Under the pieces are notes generated by a model. That model was not told the DNA's origin, made no database searches, and saw only the letters and a program-made list of their open reading frames with translations. This document shows positions 30,535 through 42,001 of a DNA stretch of 64,000 nt, one piece after another. Position 1 is the first letter of the stretch. Each line of letters begins with the position of its first letter. Origin of the DNA: Ypsolopha sequella (taxonomy: Eukaryota > Arthropoda > Insecta > Lepidoptera > Ypsolophidae); the NCBI GenBank assembly GCA_934047225.1, contig CAKOHE010000008.1, positions 744,001-808,000 of the forward strand, in the 5' to 3' direction. The position numbers and the translations under genes were made by a program.

Positions 30535-30879
30535 CTACACATGGACATGCAGTTGAATCCAGTGGCGTATAATCGGAGAGTCCCACCTGTGAGCAAGCTG
30601 TTGGAGTCTGGAACGCACGCGCTCCAACAGAGACGCACACCTTTTTCTTAATAAGGCATGGAAACCGTCGGTATAGGCCTCTGTGAACATGCTGGAAGCG
30701 CTACAAAAGCGCCTCAGCCCCAACAACACCCTAAACGCGTTGTTATATTGCACGCCCAGGGCATTGTATGCTCCCTGCGCATATCCGGTCCACAGACTAC
30801 TGGTGTAAAAAGACTGGCAGAATGCCTTGAAGAGCATGACTTTCACTTCCTTTAAATTATGGCCAGCGAATGTTTACTT
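30535..30879 (-). pseudogene. non-LTR retrotransposon ORF C-terminus
   Basis: A minus-strand frame with LKEVKVMLFKAFCQSFYTSS, LWTGYAQGAYNALGVQYNNA and FRVLLGLRRFCSASSMF is the post-RT region of a lepidopteran non-LTR element; the LFKA.C.SFYT.SLW pattern is diagnostic for that group. It ends in a stop at 30535. A stop lies just upstream near 30880 and the RT core is missing, so this is a 5'-truncated copy. Confidence 0.75.
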
Positions 30880-31469
30880 AAGAGGGAGCACAAATTTATA
30901 ACAACCTACCTTCCGAAATTAAAATTATATTAAATTCCGAATTATAACGTAATTATAACCTAATTATTATTGAATATATTGTGCTTTTTACAAAGATTTC
31001 AAAAGTTTTGATGAGCTCTAGCACTTAAAATCTATTGCATTATTTTTGAATGTGTGCGTTAACATAATGCTGACGCGCTCACAATAAGAGTGCGCAATTT
31101 GTCTACCTACGGTCAGCAAACTGATCAGACTACTAAAGTCGTAAAAATTCAAAACTTTAAGTGCACTTAAGGCGTCCAACTATCACTGTATTCAGATGAG
31201 CACTGATTCCAAATGTGTGAGCGTCACCCATTTAAAGGTGGAAACATTTTGGTACTGTCATACTACGGTAAGGGCTTATCTTTACTTTTGAAATCTTTGG
31301 CTTTTTATGAAAATATTCGTAGGTTGATATCTGAGGGTTGATAGCACAGAAAACGTCAAAAAAGTCTATGATTTACGATTACGAACGTCTTGTGATTTTT
31401 TCGTCATTTGTAAACCCTTACAATCTTTTAGGATTGTAGGGATCTTGGGATTTGGTAACAAGAACGGGC
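30880..31469. other. no gene seen
   Basis: AT-rich. A segment at about 31230-31310 (ACATTTTGGTACTGTCATAC, TCTTTACTTTTGAAATCTTT) recurs at 57600-57660, an unnamed repeat. Confidence 0.35.
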
Positions 31470-31593
31470 TTCGCGGTCCGATTCACGATCACAATCGCTC
31501 ATAATCGCTTATTATTCTTCTTTGGGAGTGCGTAAAGGAAAGTATGAATTTCATTCAACAGTAAGCGGTTGTAATCGTGAATCGGACCGCAAG
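31470..31593. mobile_element. short MITE
   Basis: TTCGCGGTCCGATTCACGAT faces its complement ATCGTGAATCGGACCGCAA; 124 bp; noncoding. Confidence 0.65.
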
Positions 31594-31744
31594 GATTTGT
31601 AGCGTCCTCCCTCATTCATAACAACTAATCGGATTGGATGTACCATATCTTATATTAAAAAGGAATTGAAGCAAGACTTTTGAAATTTAAGAAACGGTTC
31701 TTTTATTTTATCCGAATAAAAAGCATTAATTTTTTGTTCAAAGC

Positions 31745-31905
31745 CCGTCTCTGTGTCCGAGTGGCGGAGCGCTCGCCTGCTAATGCAAAGGTCGTGGGTT
31801 CAATCTGTTCGGTCTGCGTTCTTCGGAACCTCCCAGAATGTTCGGAAGACTTCGGGAATATTGTTCAACCTCCCGAGCTCCCGGGATGCAATCATTTCTT
31901 CGTAT
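31745..31905 (+). repeat. tRNA-like SINE head
   Basis: TGTCCGAGTGGCGGAGCG is A-box-like and GTGGGTTCAATCTG B-box-like, at tRNA spacing. The following sequence (CTTCGGAACCTCCCAGAATG) is not tRNA. A SINE head or tRNA pseudogene is likely; a working tRNA would need an intact acceptor stem, which is not seen. Confidence 0.4.
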
Positions 31906-32079
31906 TTTCTAAAATAAAATTAATTGTCATTTAAATGGCGGCATACAATTGAATGTCTAGGCTGCTGGTTATACAAGTAAGTTACCTCAACGTGTTTGCT
32001 GCCCAAAAGCTATCCTTTTGGAAGGGGGTAATCCAAAAGCCATTAAAGGGCAGGTAGTCGCCGACGACCTTGAGTCAAC

Positions 32080-32480
32080 CTGTGTCGGCACAAATATCAA
32101 CAGAAACTATATAGGGTTTTTCAATTTAAATGGAAAGTAATTTAGGAGGTGATTCAGTATCGTTAATACATCACATTCCACTGCAAAGCACTTTTTCTGC
32201 GCGAACTTTTTTTTCACTTCTCAGTACAAAATGGTCCGATCAGCTGACTCAGTTTGTATGGACAAGTGAAGAAAAAGTTCGCGCAAAAAAAAGTACTTTG
32301 CAGTGGAATGTGATGTATTAACGATACTGAATCACCTCCTAAATTACTTTCCATTTAAATTGAAAGACCTTATATATAAATAACGTTCATATTACCGCGC
32401 ACTGCATTACGACGTCTGGATAGCGCAAAATAGTAGAAAATAATACTTTTCACACGGACGCTATGGACGGAAAAAAAATT
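32080..32480 (+). mobile_element. family A fragment split by MITE H
   Basis: GTCGGCACAAATATCAACAG lies to the left and GATAGCGCAAAATAGTAGAA with AATACTTTTCACACGGACGC to the right, both matching family A at 33525-34011. The inserted MITE H occupies about 32114-32371. Confidence 0.55.
32114..32371. mobile_element. MITE H, long inverted arms
   Basis: Arms of about 115 bp (TTTCAATTTAAATGGAAAGT, GGAGGTGATTCAGTATCG, ACATCACATTCCACTGCAAA and complements) nearly meet in the middle. A TATA-like repeat flanks it. Noncoding; the frame at 32130-32321 is arm sequence. Confidence 0.75.
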
Positions 32481-32677
32481 TCATTGAACATTTTCCTAAG
32501 CAATATTTTCCTTGTATTTTATTGCAAGAATCATACAAATACCATTAGTGGTTTCAAAGAAATAACCAATTTTACTTAATTTTAGTCTAAAAACAGCTTG
32601 ACTTTGAACAATATTTTCAAGCTGATTATTATACGCGAGAATGAAACGGAAGTTGTTCTTTATGGTTTAACTATATA

Positions 32678-32917
32678 CAACGTGTAACAGAAAGGTGTAG
32701 CCATATTTGAAGAGCTTATTCAGTCAATGGTATAGAACAACTTTTACTATAGAACAAAACCTGTAACTCGAAAAAAAAAACTTTCGCTCGGCTGAAATAT
32801 ATGGAAGGGCAGATTTTTTTTTTGAGATTTCAGTGTTGGGCTCCATAGTAAAAGTTGTTCTATACCATTGACTAAATAAGCTCTTCAAATATGGTTACAC
32901 CTTGCTGTTACACGTTG
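32678..32917. mobile_element. family F MITE, copy 2
   Basis: Ends CAACGTGTAACAG and CTGTTACACGTTG; TA at 32676-32677 and 32918-32919. Subterminal ATATTTGAAGAGCTTATTCA is mirrored. Noncoding. Confidence 0.8.
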
Positions 32918-33524
32918 TATACATATTTATTTTTCATAATTTTTAAACATGCCGTTTAAGAGAAATAACTTTATCAATAGAGTCATTTTTGGATGACACT
33001 GGGAAGAGGCGCCTTAAAAGGCCAGGTATTCAGAGAAATCAGACCTGTTCCAATGCTTTCATTTTAGTCTATCCTGCTCAGTGGAAGCGGGCCACAAAGC
33101 GAAAAAACCGGATAACCCACTTTAAAATAATTTTCATTATCTTCTTACCTTTTATGATCGTTTTACGATTTTTGCAATTCGGCGCTTTTATCTCTTGTTT
33201 CACGAGAGATCTTGAAAGATCCCTCGGCATGTGTAGGGTTGCCATTTCTTGCTAGGGTCTCATCGGGGCGCTCTGGAATGGGAAGTAAATTAATACGACA
33301 AATATTTATTCGCTTATTTAGATAAAATATGCGGAAACTGGAAACCGGCGATAGTACATACGAACAACTTTACATGAAAAGAAATTAAGAAACGAGAAAA
33401 AAAATCAAGTGTCATACATTTTGATTGGATAGCTATGTAACGTTTCTATGGAACAGCTGATTTTTTTCGCGATTCGAGGGTGTCTACTTGTCTCCAGTTT
33501 CCTGCTTCCGCAATTTCATCTTAA
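32918..33524. other. no gene seen
   Basis: Contains an 88-codon frame at 32989-33255 with no recognisable domain (begins MDDTGKRRLKRPG). No splice context supports it. Otherwise AT-rich. Confidence 0.3.
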
Positions 33525-34011
33525 GGCGTATGACCACGCTAAATAAGCAACTCGATGTCTGTCAGTACAAATATCGACGGAAACGACATTGAAATAATGT
33601 TCATTTCAGCGTGCCTTGAAATGTGGCTGTTACGACAACCACTGCGTCTCCGGCTAGCGCAAAATAGGAGAAAATAATACTTTTCACATGGACGCCATGA
33701 ACGGAAAAAATTTTTTTAACTAAAATTTTTTATTTCTAAAAATTTTCTATAATTTGGTGAAATAATAATTAAAATCGCTTTAGGCGTTTGGAAGGAGTAA
33801 GAAAATTCTTGTGTTAATCATGTGAAACTTTCGATGACTTTCGATTTTTTTTGTCAAAACTTACAATAGAAAAACAGTTTATGAAATTTAAAATTTATTT
33901 TTGACTCTATAATGCCTATCATATATTTTCATGAAAGTTTTTGGACCACCCGTGTGGGAGGAGTAGGCCTTCAAAGACAGGTCCAAATTGCAGTTGGCGT
34001 ATCCATTCGCC
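33525..34011 (+). mobile_element. family A element, TTAA-flanked, full-length copy
   Basis: TTAA at 33521-33524 and 34012-34015 flanks inverted ends GGCGTATG / CATTCGCC. A near-identical copy of the same length lies reversed at 59789-60274, also between TTAAs. Interior marks: GCGCAAAATAGGAGAAAATA and TTTGGACCACCCGTGTGGGA. No ORF. TTAA duplication is typical of piggyBac-type insertion, but the ends lack the usual piggyBac start, so the superfamily is open. Confidence 0.8.
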
Positions 34012-34015
34012 TTAA

Positions 34016-34568
34016 CACTCCAGTATATACATCTACGTATTTGTAGCAAATGTGTTACGAATATTATACTTTTATGAGTACGTCATTTTTTTCAGTAATA
34101 TAGAAATAGAAATAAAACTGTGCAAGTCATAGTTATACCTATTATAGTTCATATGACACTGTCGACTATATCGACTCCACAGTTTGTGACAGCAGAGAAT
34201 TTCTTTCATTCCACTGGGTGCAGATATCGGGACATTTTAGAGTTTGTCGGGACGTCGGGACAGAGGACTCAATAACGGTGACAGTCCTGATATATCAAGA
34301 CGGATGGCAACCCTAGGCATGTGGAATGTACGCCTCAACAAGTATGTAGGTACTTGTCACTCTCATCTCTGCCGAGAGAGAAGGCTCTAAGCACAAAAGC
34401 AATTTTTGTTGCGTCACATCTCACAAGAAGACTGTCGAGAAGGTCGGTCAACAAACGATAAAAGTGGAAAGTAAACAAACCCTCTTCAACGTCATCAACT
34501 TTTGACTTTAGTTTCAAAATGGAGAGTATTCTTCAAAAAGGGTTGTTTTCCTTTTAAGGTACGCAACG
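34016..34568. other. no gene seen
   Basis: Mixed sequence with no domain. The frame at 34335-34517 has no recognisable product. Confidence 0.3.
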
Positions 34569-34812
34569 TTAAGTACACAAATATTGTATTATATTATGTT
34601 TAGGGTATGTAACTAAAGTATACTAATATTGTATTATATTATGTTTAGGGTATGTAACTAAAGTATACTAATATTGTATTATATTATGTTTAGGGTATGT
34701 AACTAAAGTATACTAATATTGTATTATATTATGTTTAGGGTATGTAACTAAAGTATACTAATATTGTATTATATTATGTTTAGGGTATGTAACTAAAGTA
34801 TACTAATATTAT
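34569..34812. repeat. 45-bp tandem repeat, about 5.4 copies
   Basis: TAGGGTATGTAACTAAAGTA recurs at 34601, 34646, 34691, 34736 and 34781; copies are almost identical. Confidence 0.92.
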
Positions 34813-34954
34813 ATGTTTTTATTGCGAAATCCATCGCTTTGAATACTCTAATTACAGCGCCTTCTGTTCAGAATGAGCAAGGCGTGAAATCACATAATGC
34901 CCTCGTGAGAGTTCAGTATGTGAATTACAAGCTGGTATATCAAGTAGTTACATA

Positions 34955-35221
34955 TACAAGGTGAATTTGCAAACATCGTCCAAATTCATACTTGAGCCTT
35001 GGTAAGTGAACAGCATCATGAACCAATAACGATTTTTGTTAAATTCACAAGATGAAATTTCGACTCCCCATAGTGATTCACTCAGGACTGGGAGTGAATT
35101 ACTATGGGAAGTCGAAATTTCGTTATACGAATTTCACAAAAATTGTTATCGATTCATGATGTCGATCACTTACCAAGCCTCCAGTATAAATTTGGACGAT
35201 AGTCAAAAAGTCACCTTGTAT
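34955..35221. mobile_element. MITE with CAAGGTGA ends and long arms
   Basis: Arms of about 130 bp: CATCGTCCAAATTCATAC, CGATTTTTGTTAAATTC and CGACTCCCCATAGTGATTCA each face their complement; ends ACAAGGTGA and TCACCTTGT. Noncoding; the frame at 35036-35305 is arm sequence. Confidence 0.75.
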
Positions 35222-35223
35222 AT

Positions 35224-35420
35224 TCGAGGTACAGGTTTGATGGAAAAATTCGTCGTTCTAGATACGAACCTCGGTAGCGCAGTCGGTAGTGCACCTGTCA
35301 TGTAAGCAGGTCGCAGGTTCAAATCCTGGCCCGAGGAATTTTTTCAAAAATATTTGTGCTTTTAAATTTGTTTCTGATTGATTTCTAGTTTGTAATGCAC
35401 TCTAATAATAATTATATTAA
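35224..35420 (+). repeat. tRNA-derived SINE-like repeat
   Basis: CCTCGGTAGCGCAGTCGG to CAAATCCTGGCCCGAGG can fold as a tRNA with a perfect CCTCGG/CCGAGG acceptor stem. The anticodon loop lacks U33 and a long unique 5' flank (TTGATGGAAAAATTCGTCG) is shared with the 3.4-3.9 kb copies. It ends with the GTTTGTAATGCACTCTAAT tail. Confidence 0.55.
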
Positions 35421-35429
35421 TATAATTTT

Positions 35430-35590
35430 AGGGTTCCGTACCCGAAGTGTGCTAAACGGGACCCTATTACTAAGCCTCCGCTATCTGTCTGTCTGTTCGT
35501 TTCTCACAGGGGTCTACAACTTCAGCCGTTATATATAGCCAGTTGAAATTTTCATACAATACGTTTTGTCATGGCAAATAATAATAATAA
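35430..35590 (+). repeat. GGTTCCGTACCC-type SINE-like fragment
   Basis: Carries AGGGTTCCGTACCCGAAG, ACCCTATTACTAAGCCTCCG and CAGTTGAAATTTTCATA; the distal part is absent. Confidence 0.6.
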
Positions 35591-35642
35591 AAATAATCGA
35601 AGGGAGAAAATTATTTCATTGGTCTTTATTAGTACTTTGGTA

Positions 35643-36000
35643 AAACATGGTGACCAGAGTCTGATCATGGGATTGGAAGGTGGTTATGGTAATTCCTCAA
35701 TGGACAACAGCAGACCTCTCGAGTTTGGGCGTATTTGGTCGGCCTTGATGAGTGTGTAAAATATGGTGTCCAGGATCTGATGATGTGGGTGGAAGGTAGA
35801 TACGGGATGTCCTCAGCGGACAACAGCAGACCATTGGGGTTCGGGCTTATTTGATTGGTCTTGATTAGGTAAAACATGGGGACCATGGTCAGATGATGGG
35901 ACTGGAAGGTAGATACGGGATCACATCAACGGAAAACGGCAGACCCTTCGATTTTGGGCTTATTTGGTTGGTCTTGATTAGTACCATGGTAAAACATGGT
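35643..36000. repeat. about 115-bp imperfect tandem repeat, 3 copies
   Basis: Units start near 35643, 35757 and 35872 with AAAACATGG and contain GGAAGGTAGATACGGGA, ACAACAGCAGACC and GGGCTTATTTGGTTGGTC. Divergence is moderate. The short frames on both strands here are repeat sequence. Confidence 0.8.
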
Positions 36001-36657
36001 GTGCGACTTTAGTTTATAAACTTCTTCGCAGCGTCGCGGAAGCCGGGAATGTCTAGCGAGGCCGAAAAACGAGCAGGCGAGGACGAAGAACCAAAGGCCG
36101 AGCTGTGCGCGTTCGTAGTCCGAATATGCGAGTTTTTCGACCTCGCTAGCTTTGTTTGGGATATTGTCAGTTTGTATATTCAATTAGTGAGTGAGAGCGC
36201 TTATATTGTTTGTTTCTAAAAAATAAAATGTTATTTGTTTCCTGTAGGCCACGCAGGCTAAGCCGCGGGCAGGAGCTAGTCTATAATATGACTACGACTA
36301 CACCTAGTTATATAAATAACAAGCTAGCGTTTCACAATATAAATTAAATTCAAGTTCATTGATTTTGAAGCGATAGGGCTCACCACCCATCACGTTGGGA
36401 CGCAAAAATCGTCGGTGAAACGCTGGTGTGCCGAGTATAGATTGTGACTTGCATTTCACATTTCACACTCGAAACACCTCTGACTCTCCCTCAGGGATTC
36501 ATGTCGTGACGATATATATTAGATATTTACAGGCTGTTGATTTGGTCAGCAACTTGGTTGGTTATTTTCACGATGTTTATTCCAAAAAACGGTATATGCC
36601 CTTTTTTAGTTGTCATAAAATTCTCCTGATAAATAGTTACTGCGGCACGAAGTTATA
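36001..36657. other. no gene; dispersed-repeat pieces
   Basis: 36360-36600 resembles 43040-43250 (TAGGGCTCACCACCCATCAC, ACACCTCTGACTCTCCCTC versus a similar order there), an unnamed lepidopteran repeat. The frame at 36428-36658 is not gene-like. Confidence 0.35.
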
Positions 36658-36970
36658 GTTCAAAATTCAAATTCAAAATTCAAAAAGTTTATTTTGCAAA
36701 GTAGGTATATATAATACACGTTTCACAAGTCAAATTTTAATTTTATAAAAATATATGTAATAAAATAATAAATGTACATGAACTACTTAGATTAAATGTT
36801 TTTTAAATTTATGTAGCAATATATATACGATTAAAATTATAGGTAAAATATTATTATACAAGGTGAAATCCAATCAACCGCCCGAACCCATACCGGAGAC
36901 CCGGCCAGGGACCAGGAACAAGGTTCAATGATCACCAACCGAGCCCCCAGCACGAATCCAGGCACCGACA
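36658..36970 (-). mobile_element. family D 3' end, reversed copy
   Basis: Matches 21930-22240 closely: TTTGAA-type tail complement, AAAAAGTTTATTTTGCAAAG, CAACCGCCCGAACCCATACC and CGAGCCCCCAGCACGAATCC. It stops at 36965-36970 and is followed by a C-run of about 12 at 37009-37020. Confidence 0.75.
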
Positions 36971-37512
36971 TGTACCGACATGTACTTGAGTGCCCCTTCC
37001 CTTCCCTTCCCCCCCCCCCCACTTTGCCAGCGCTGACTCCATTTCGTCACGTGTGTCGTCAAAACTTCGTTAATAAATGTATGAAAAAAAAAGGATGTTT
37101 TAAATATTTTTTCATCAGTATCGTGAATATAACCTACCATGTGACGGAAGTTGCTGATCAAATCAACACTCTGTATATATTTATAAACAAGTTCAGATGG
37201 AGAAGTTCACTGCTCTGTTGAATTTCAGAGAATTTCTCTAACGAATCGTAAGAATATTTCGTCAGAATAAAATATAGCTCGTTACATGAAGATGACGCCT
37301 GAGGCTAACTGAGATCGCGTCTACACTCTTTGATTAAAGTGTCGGGTACTCGTCCCACATGTGGAAACGAGATTTAATTTATTATTTCAAGCACTTTGAG
37401 AGTTATTTTATCGACTCCCATACTACGAGACTGTATGTTTTATTGCGAAATCTATCGCTTTGTATACTCTGAATATTATGAGAGTGCATGATTACAAACT
37501 AGAACAGGGAAT

Positions 37513-38170
37513 CTAAAAAGGCCGCTTTGGATGAATAATATTATGATTCCGTTCTAATGCAGTCTCTTTTGCACGCGTGAAAAGACTCTTGAATCCATCC
37601 TACTTTCAAATCATTTAATGATTCACCCAAGTCTACCGTTTTAGAGGACCAGCGGGCCTATTATGTATCTCTAGTTGCCTTCTGTACGGGGTGCCTATCA
37701 TCAAAAACATAGATATACCATCGAATTCCGATTTCCTAAGGATATGTTCGCACTTCAAGTGACGACACAGATTGTTAATAGTTCAATACCCACTAAAGGC
37801 AATTTTGAAATTTCAGTTTTTATCTATGTTTTTGGTGATAGGCACCTAGTACAGTTGGCAACTAAAGATACAGAATAGGGGGGCAGGTCCTCTAAAAAGG
37901 CCGCTTTGGATGAATCATATTATGATTCTGTTGTAATGTCGTCTCTTTTGCACGCATGAAGAAACTCTGACTTTATACTAGTTTCAAATCATTTCACGAT
38001 TCACCCAAGTTGGTCTTTTTAGGTCCCCAGGTCCTCTAAAAAGGCCGTTTTGCATGAATCACATTATGATTCTGTTCTAATGCCAACTCTTTTGCACGCG
38101 TGAAAAAACTCTTGACTCCATCCTACTTTCAAATCATTTAATGATTCACCAAAGTCGGCCTTTATAGATC
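37513..38170. repeat. three imperfect copies of a 140-bp unit, one gap filled by a MITE
   Basis: AAAAAGGCCGCTTTGGATGA recurs in variant form at about 37514, 37896 and 38039, each followed by TTATGATTC.GTT.TAATG, CTCTTTTGCACGC and AAATCATTTAATGATTCACC. The element 37659-37876 separates the first two. Confidence 0.8.
37659..37876. mobile_element. MITE inside a tandem repeat
   Basis: Inverted ends TATTATGTATCTCTAGTTGC and complement; internal TGCCTATCATCAAAAACATA is mirrored by TATGTTTTTGGTGATAGGCA. Arms of about 57 bp. The frame at 37675-37878 is element sequence. Confidence 0.75.
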
Positions 38171-39754
38171 CCTTGATCAATCAGAAACATTTCTTGCATT
38201 AGCACGGAGCGCGGCACCTACTGGTTGTTTTTAGAGTTCAACGTGCTGTTTTTGTCTGCTTTTTGGAATAAATTGATCAATTTAGGAATATTGTATTTCA
38301 AAATATATTCAAAATTTAATTTATTAGACTCGTGTATTTCATATTTACATTTTTAGTATTGAATAATTACTAAAAAAGCTACTATTTTAAAGCCTTTTTT
38401 TGCTTTTAATTTATATTATTATATATAATAATAGTTAATACTTTTCCATTTTTAGTAATTATACCCTTTGTCAGAGCAACATATTTTTGGTACCCCGCGT
38501 TACTGGACTGGCCTAGTTTGAGGACCCCTGTTCAAATTGTGTGTGTTTTTATTTCTGTGCAGTATTTGTATGATTTTTAAAATACTGTAATAACTTTTTT
38601 GAAGCAATAAAACTTTTTTTACTTTACTTTACTATTTAATTTCAATAATAAATTTCTTCGTGCAAACGATAACGATCAAAATCAAAATAAACCGATTTAT
38701 AAATTATTTTAGTACTAGCTGACCCCGCGAACTTCGTTCCGCCTAACAATCTAATAATATCGTGTTAACTTTAGTTAAACTTAATTTAGGATATCATTAA
38801 GTTAATAACATTAATACACATTTTTTGCGAATACAGAAATGTTTTATTGCTTGCCATTGCGAAAGAAGAATGGCAGGGACCCATGTAGTAGTTTCAGTAC
38901 CGTTGTTAGGCTTAGCGTAGGGTATTGAATATATGCAGAAATAATAGTTCTTGGAATAACTAAGCGATTTTTAAAACTTGGGGTTCAGATGCTATTTAAT
39001 GATATCAGGACGCTAGATAAATAGGTTTCTTTTATATGCGTAGTTTTGTCAACAGATGGCAGCACATGCTGTTTGCATTCGTAAAATTAATTAATTAATT
39101 TATTGTTATTCGATAACTTATCCGATATTTTATTACTTATTCTGCTATTCGGAGCGGAGAAGAATACACCAAAAAAGAGATAACTAACATCTATCCAGCT
39201 GATCTTGAGTTATAAGTGGTGTAACTAACACGACTTTGTTTTATATATTTAGATTTACAGGAACTGACGTCATCATATTAGTTGAATGGTTGGATGAGGG
39301 TTGGATCCTTGTCAAACTTCAGGATGCGTTCAAGAAAAGTTAATATGTCTATGGAAATAAGAAGACAAATGAAAGACATCGTTCTTTTTTAAATTCAATA
39401 TTTTAACCTGTCTTTTCTTTGAAACGGTTTTGATTCGTAAACATTGGTGAAAAATAGAAAAGGTCGATTCGTGGCAAACGTCTAAGACGCCAACACCACT
39501 ACGGCTTTTAGGTAGCCTTCGGCGACCAGCCTCGCTTACTGCAGCTTCGTTTGTCCGTGCTTGCTCCTCACATTATAATGTGAGGTATATAATAGTAGTT
39601 ATTATATAGTAAGTCTGTTATAATAATTGTAAGTATAATTTCATAACTTATGTTATGATTCCTCTAGAATTAACGTTAATTATTTAATGGATGAAGTGAC
39701 TGTAAAAACAGATGGGCTATACGGGACAGGTAGACAAAGAGGTGGTATATTTCT
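38171..39754. other. no gene; remains of dispersed repeats
   Basis: A retroelement-like 3' end with a TTTAC-type tail ends near 38632 (AGCAATAAAACTTTTTTTAC). At 38716 GCTGACCCCGCGAACTTCGT starts a repeat common in Lepidoptera; a second piece of similar type is at 41265-41510. Nothing coding is recognised. Confidence 0.4.
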
Positions 39755-39880
39755 TTAGGGTTCCGTAGTTAGCAAGGAACCTTTATAGTTTTGCCGCGTC
39801 CGTCTGTCTGTCTGTCAACGGCTTAGCTCAGAGACTCATTGTACTAGAAAGCTGTAATTTGGCATGGGTACACATATTAA
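39755..39880 (+). repeat. TAGGGTTCCGTAGT-type SINE-like fragment
   Basis: TTTAGGGTTCCGTAGTTAGC, GGAACCTTTATAGTTTTGCC, CGTCCGTCTGTCTGTCTG. Related in style to, but distinct from, the GGTTCCGTACCC family. Confidence 0.5.
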
Positions 39881-40039
39881 TCACGTCAACAAAGTAATAA
39901 AATAAAATCTTGAAAAACTTTTTTCCCCTACACCCAAAGTGGGGATGATTTTATTTTCTCGTCTATCCCATTGTGTGGGGTGTCGTTGGATAGGTCGTTC
40001 AAAAATGTTGCGGGTTTGTCAAAAATATGTTTCGATTCC

Positions 40040-40294
40040 AGTGGCGTGCACAGAACTTTTTGCTGGAAAAGCAAGCAATTGGTCAAGAACAACAATAAAA
40101 AAAATAGGAAAAAATTTAAATATCACTTTGAAAAAAAAAATGACGCCAAGGTAGACAATGTCTACCCTAGAGTGAAAATTTCCTATCCAAACTTTTTTTT
40201 TTCAAAGTGATATTTAAATTTTTTCCTATTTTTTTTATTGTTGTTATTGACCATTTGCTTGCTTTTCCAGCAAAAAGTTCTGTGCACGCCACTG
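40040..40294. mobile_element. MITE with AGTGGCGTGCACAG ends
   Basis: Arms of about 95 bp: AGTGGCGTGCACAGAACTTT, GGAAAAGCAAGCAA and AAAAAATTTAAATATCACTT face their complements around a centre near 40165. Short frames on both strands are arm sequence. Confidence 0.8.
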
Positions 40295-40617
40295 TTCGAT
40301 TCAGGGATTCGTTTGCGAAATATATATTTTTTTTAATGTTGTTGTTTTTGTACATATTTACTTGACAACGTAGATGGCCAAATTTAAAACTTTTCGCAAT
40401 AGCGAAAAATGCTCAAAGGAGTTCTCTATAAATATATATTTTTTTGGTCAATATATATTTTAAGCATGAATTGTATTTATCCACTTACGCAAAACAAATA
40501 CCTACGATGATGGTGAACTATGGACGCCGCAAAGAGATTGTTTACGCTAATGTACTTACATTACAATTTTGATAGTTTCCATACAACATGGTATAACAAA
40601 AAACGTTCACGGAAGCG

Positions 40618-41000
40618 CTTAAGAGGCTACGTGAATTTTATTTTTGTTACTGTCACTCCAAGCGAAAAATCGCGCAGTGTGAAAGTGGCGGATTCAGGGC
40701 AAAAGGGAAAAATGTTGGTTTTATATTTTTATAAAAAAAACTAAAATAGCTAGCAAAATTTCAAATATAAAATCTCTAGATATTGTTAAAACACATCTAA
40801 TAAAATATGTTTGAGTTCTGTATATGGTTCCTATTCGTCAAACGAGGAGAAAAAGTGTGTTTGAAGACCTCATTTCAACAATTATTTCTATAGAGGAAAA
40901 TTTATCCAAACATGTTTTTCAATTTCAAAACCCTAGATCATATAGTCAAAATGCATATGCCAGAAATTTATTAAAATTTTCCGTGTATTTCATGAAATCA
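40618..41000 (+). mobile_element. family B MITE, copy 2, one end lost
   Basis: Begins at TTAAGAGGCTACG and matches the reverse complement of 24332-24747 and 48875-49271, including TCCAAGCGAAAAATCGCGCA. Similarity stops near 41000, before the second inverted end. Confidence 0.7.
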
Positions 41001-41162
41001 TGTTTGTTTGTTTGTTTGCCTTATTTCAACGAAATCTCTTCCACGCGGGCGGTGTCGCGGTCTAAGGATATAGTATATTTCATTTCTGCTAAATCGAATA
41101 AGTTTCTTCTATTGGTTCACAGATTTTCTAATTTGGTGAGGAATTTTATTGGAATATTTTAA
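40824..41162 (+). CDS. ORF beginning in family B MITE
   Basis: The first 57 codons (MVPIRQTRRKSVFEDL ... FSVYFMK) are nearly the same as the frame at 24328-24546; the remainder runs past the element and ends by chance. No known domain. Probably not a gene. Confidence 0.25.
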   Translation: MVPIRQTRRKSVFEDLISTIISIEENLSKHVFQFQNPRSYSQNAYARNLLKFSVYFMKSCLFVCLPYFNEISSTRAVSRSKDIVYFISAKSNKFLLLVHRFSNLVRNFIGIF

Positions 41163-42001
41163 CCTGTGATATAACTGACAGGGGTTAGCAACCTTTGTCA
41201 CTACAGCTTAATTTCATTAAATTGGACCGCTTTTGTGGTTTGTTGGTCGAGATTCTACCTGATTGAATAACTAACCTTTCACCCACGGCTCCGCCCGCAT
41301 TTATTCAATCGTTTTTGGCTTGGCGGTTATTTTATAAACATCCCCTATAGCCTATATGTTGACCACCCTGGTATTACGATGATAGTGAAGAAAACCGCAT
41401 CCAGATCTGTGGAGTGGTTCTCGAGTTAAAATGGAATAGACAAGAAAGAAAAGCAGACAGAAAAAAAAAATAGTCTTAGCTTCAGTACAGAACTAAAAAC
41501 CCATTTAATTTAAAATGTTGCAAAAATCCAAATATTCAATTTACAGACACGACATTTTTACTACCTATTTAAATACATAAATAAATATATATATATTCAT
41601 ATTATATCTTTTGGCATAGAGCATTATGTAAGAGAGATCTTTAGGCCTCATTATTCGTGTACATATCGCACGAGTCCTATGTATAGCAAAGTTTTTAGAT
41701 ACTCTTCCTCACAAACAAACTGTACAGAGTGTTCAGTATGATCAGTAGCGCATGTGGTTTAATATTTTGAGCATATTTTAATATTTTATTATTACATCCA
41801 GTATATATGTAGTAGGCAGATCGTAAACTATGAAATAGAAAATCTTTCACCAAAAGTCAAAAATAGGAGAAGGAGGTTAGGTTTACATGTGAATGAATTT
41901 GGGGAGCCGAACGAAGCGGAGCTCAGGTACATCATGATATGCCCAATTCTACGATATGCTGATAACATATAGATACATGTAGTGAAGCCCAAACGCTTCG
42001 A
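41001..42001. other. no gene seen
   Basis: Includes a dispersed-repeat piece at 41265-41510 (CCCACGGCTCCGCCCGCAT, TGGAGTGGTTCTCGAGTTA). The rest is AT-rich without coding signal. Confidence 0.35.

Noticed and set aside
33525..34011. piggyBac MITE as a firm call for family A
   Set aside because: TTAA duplication fits, but the termini do not begin like piggyBac ends, so only TTAA-flanked is claimed.
35272..35340. functional tRNA gene
   Set aside because: The cloverleaf is possible but U33 is absent and the unit extends well beyond tRNA ends, shared with other copies.
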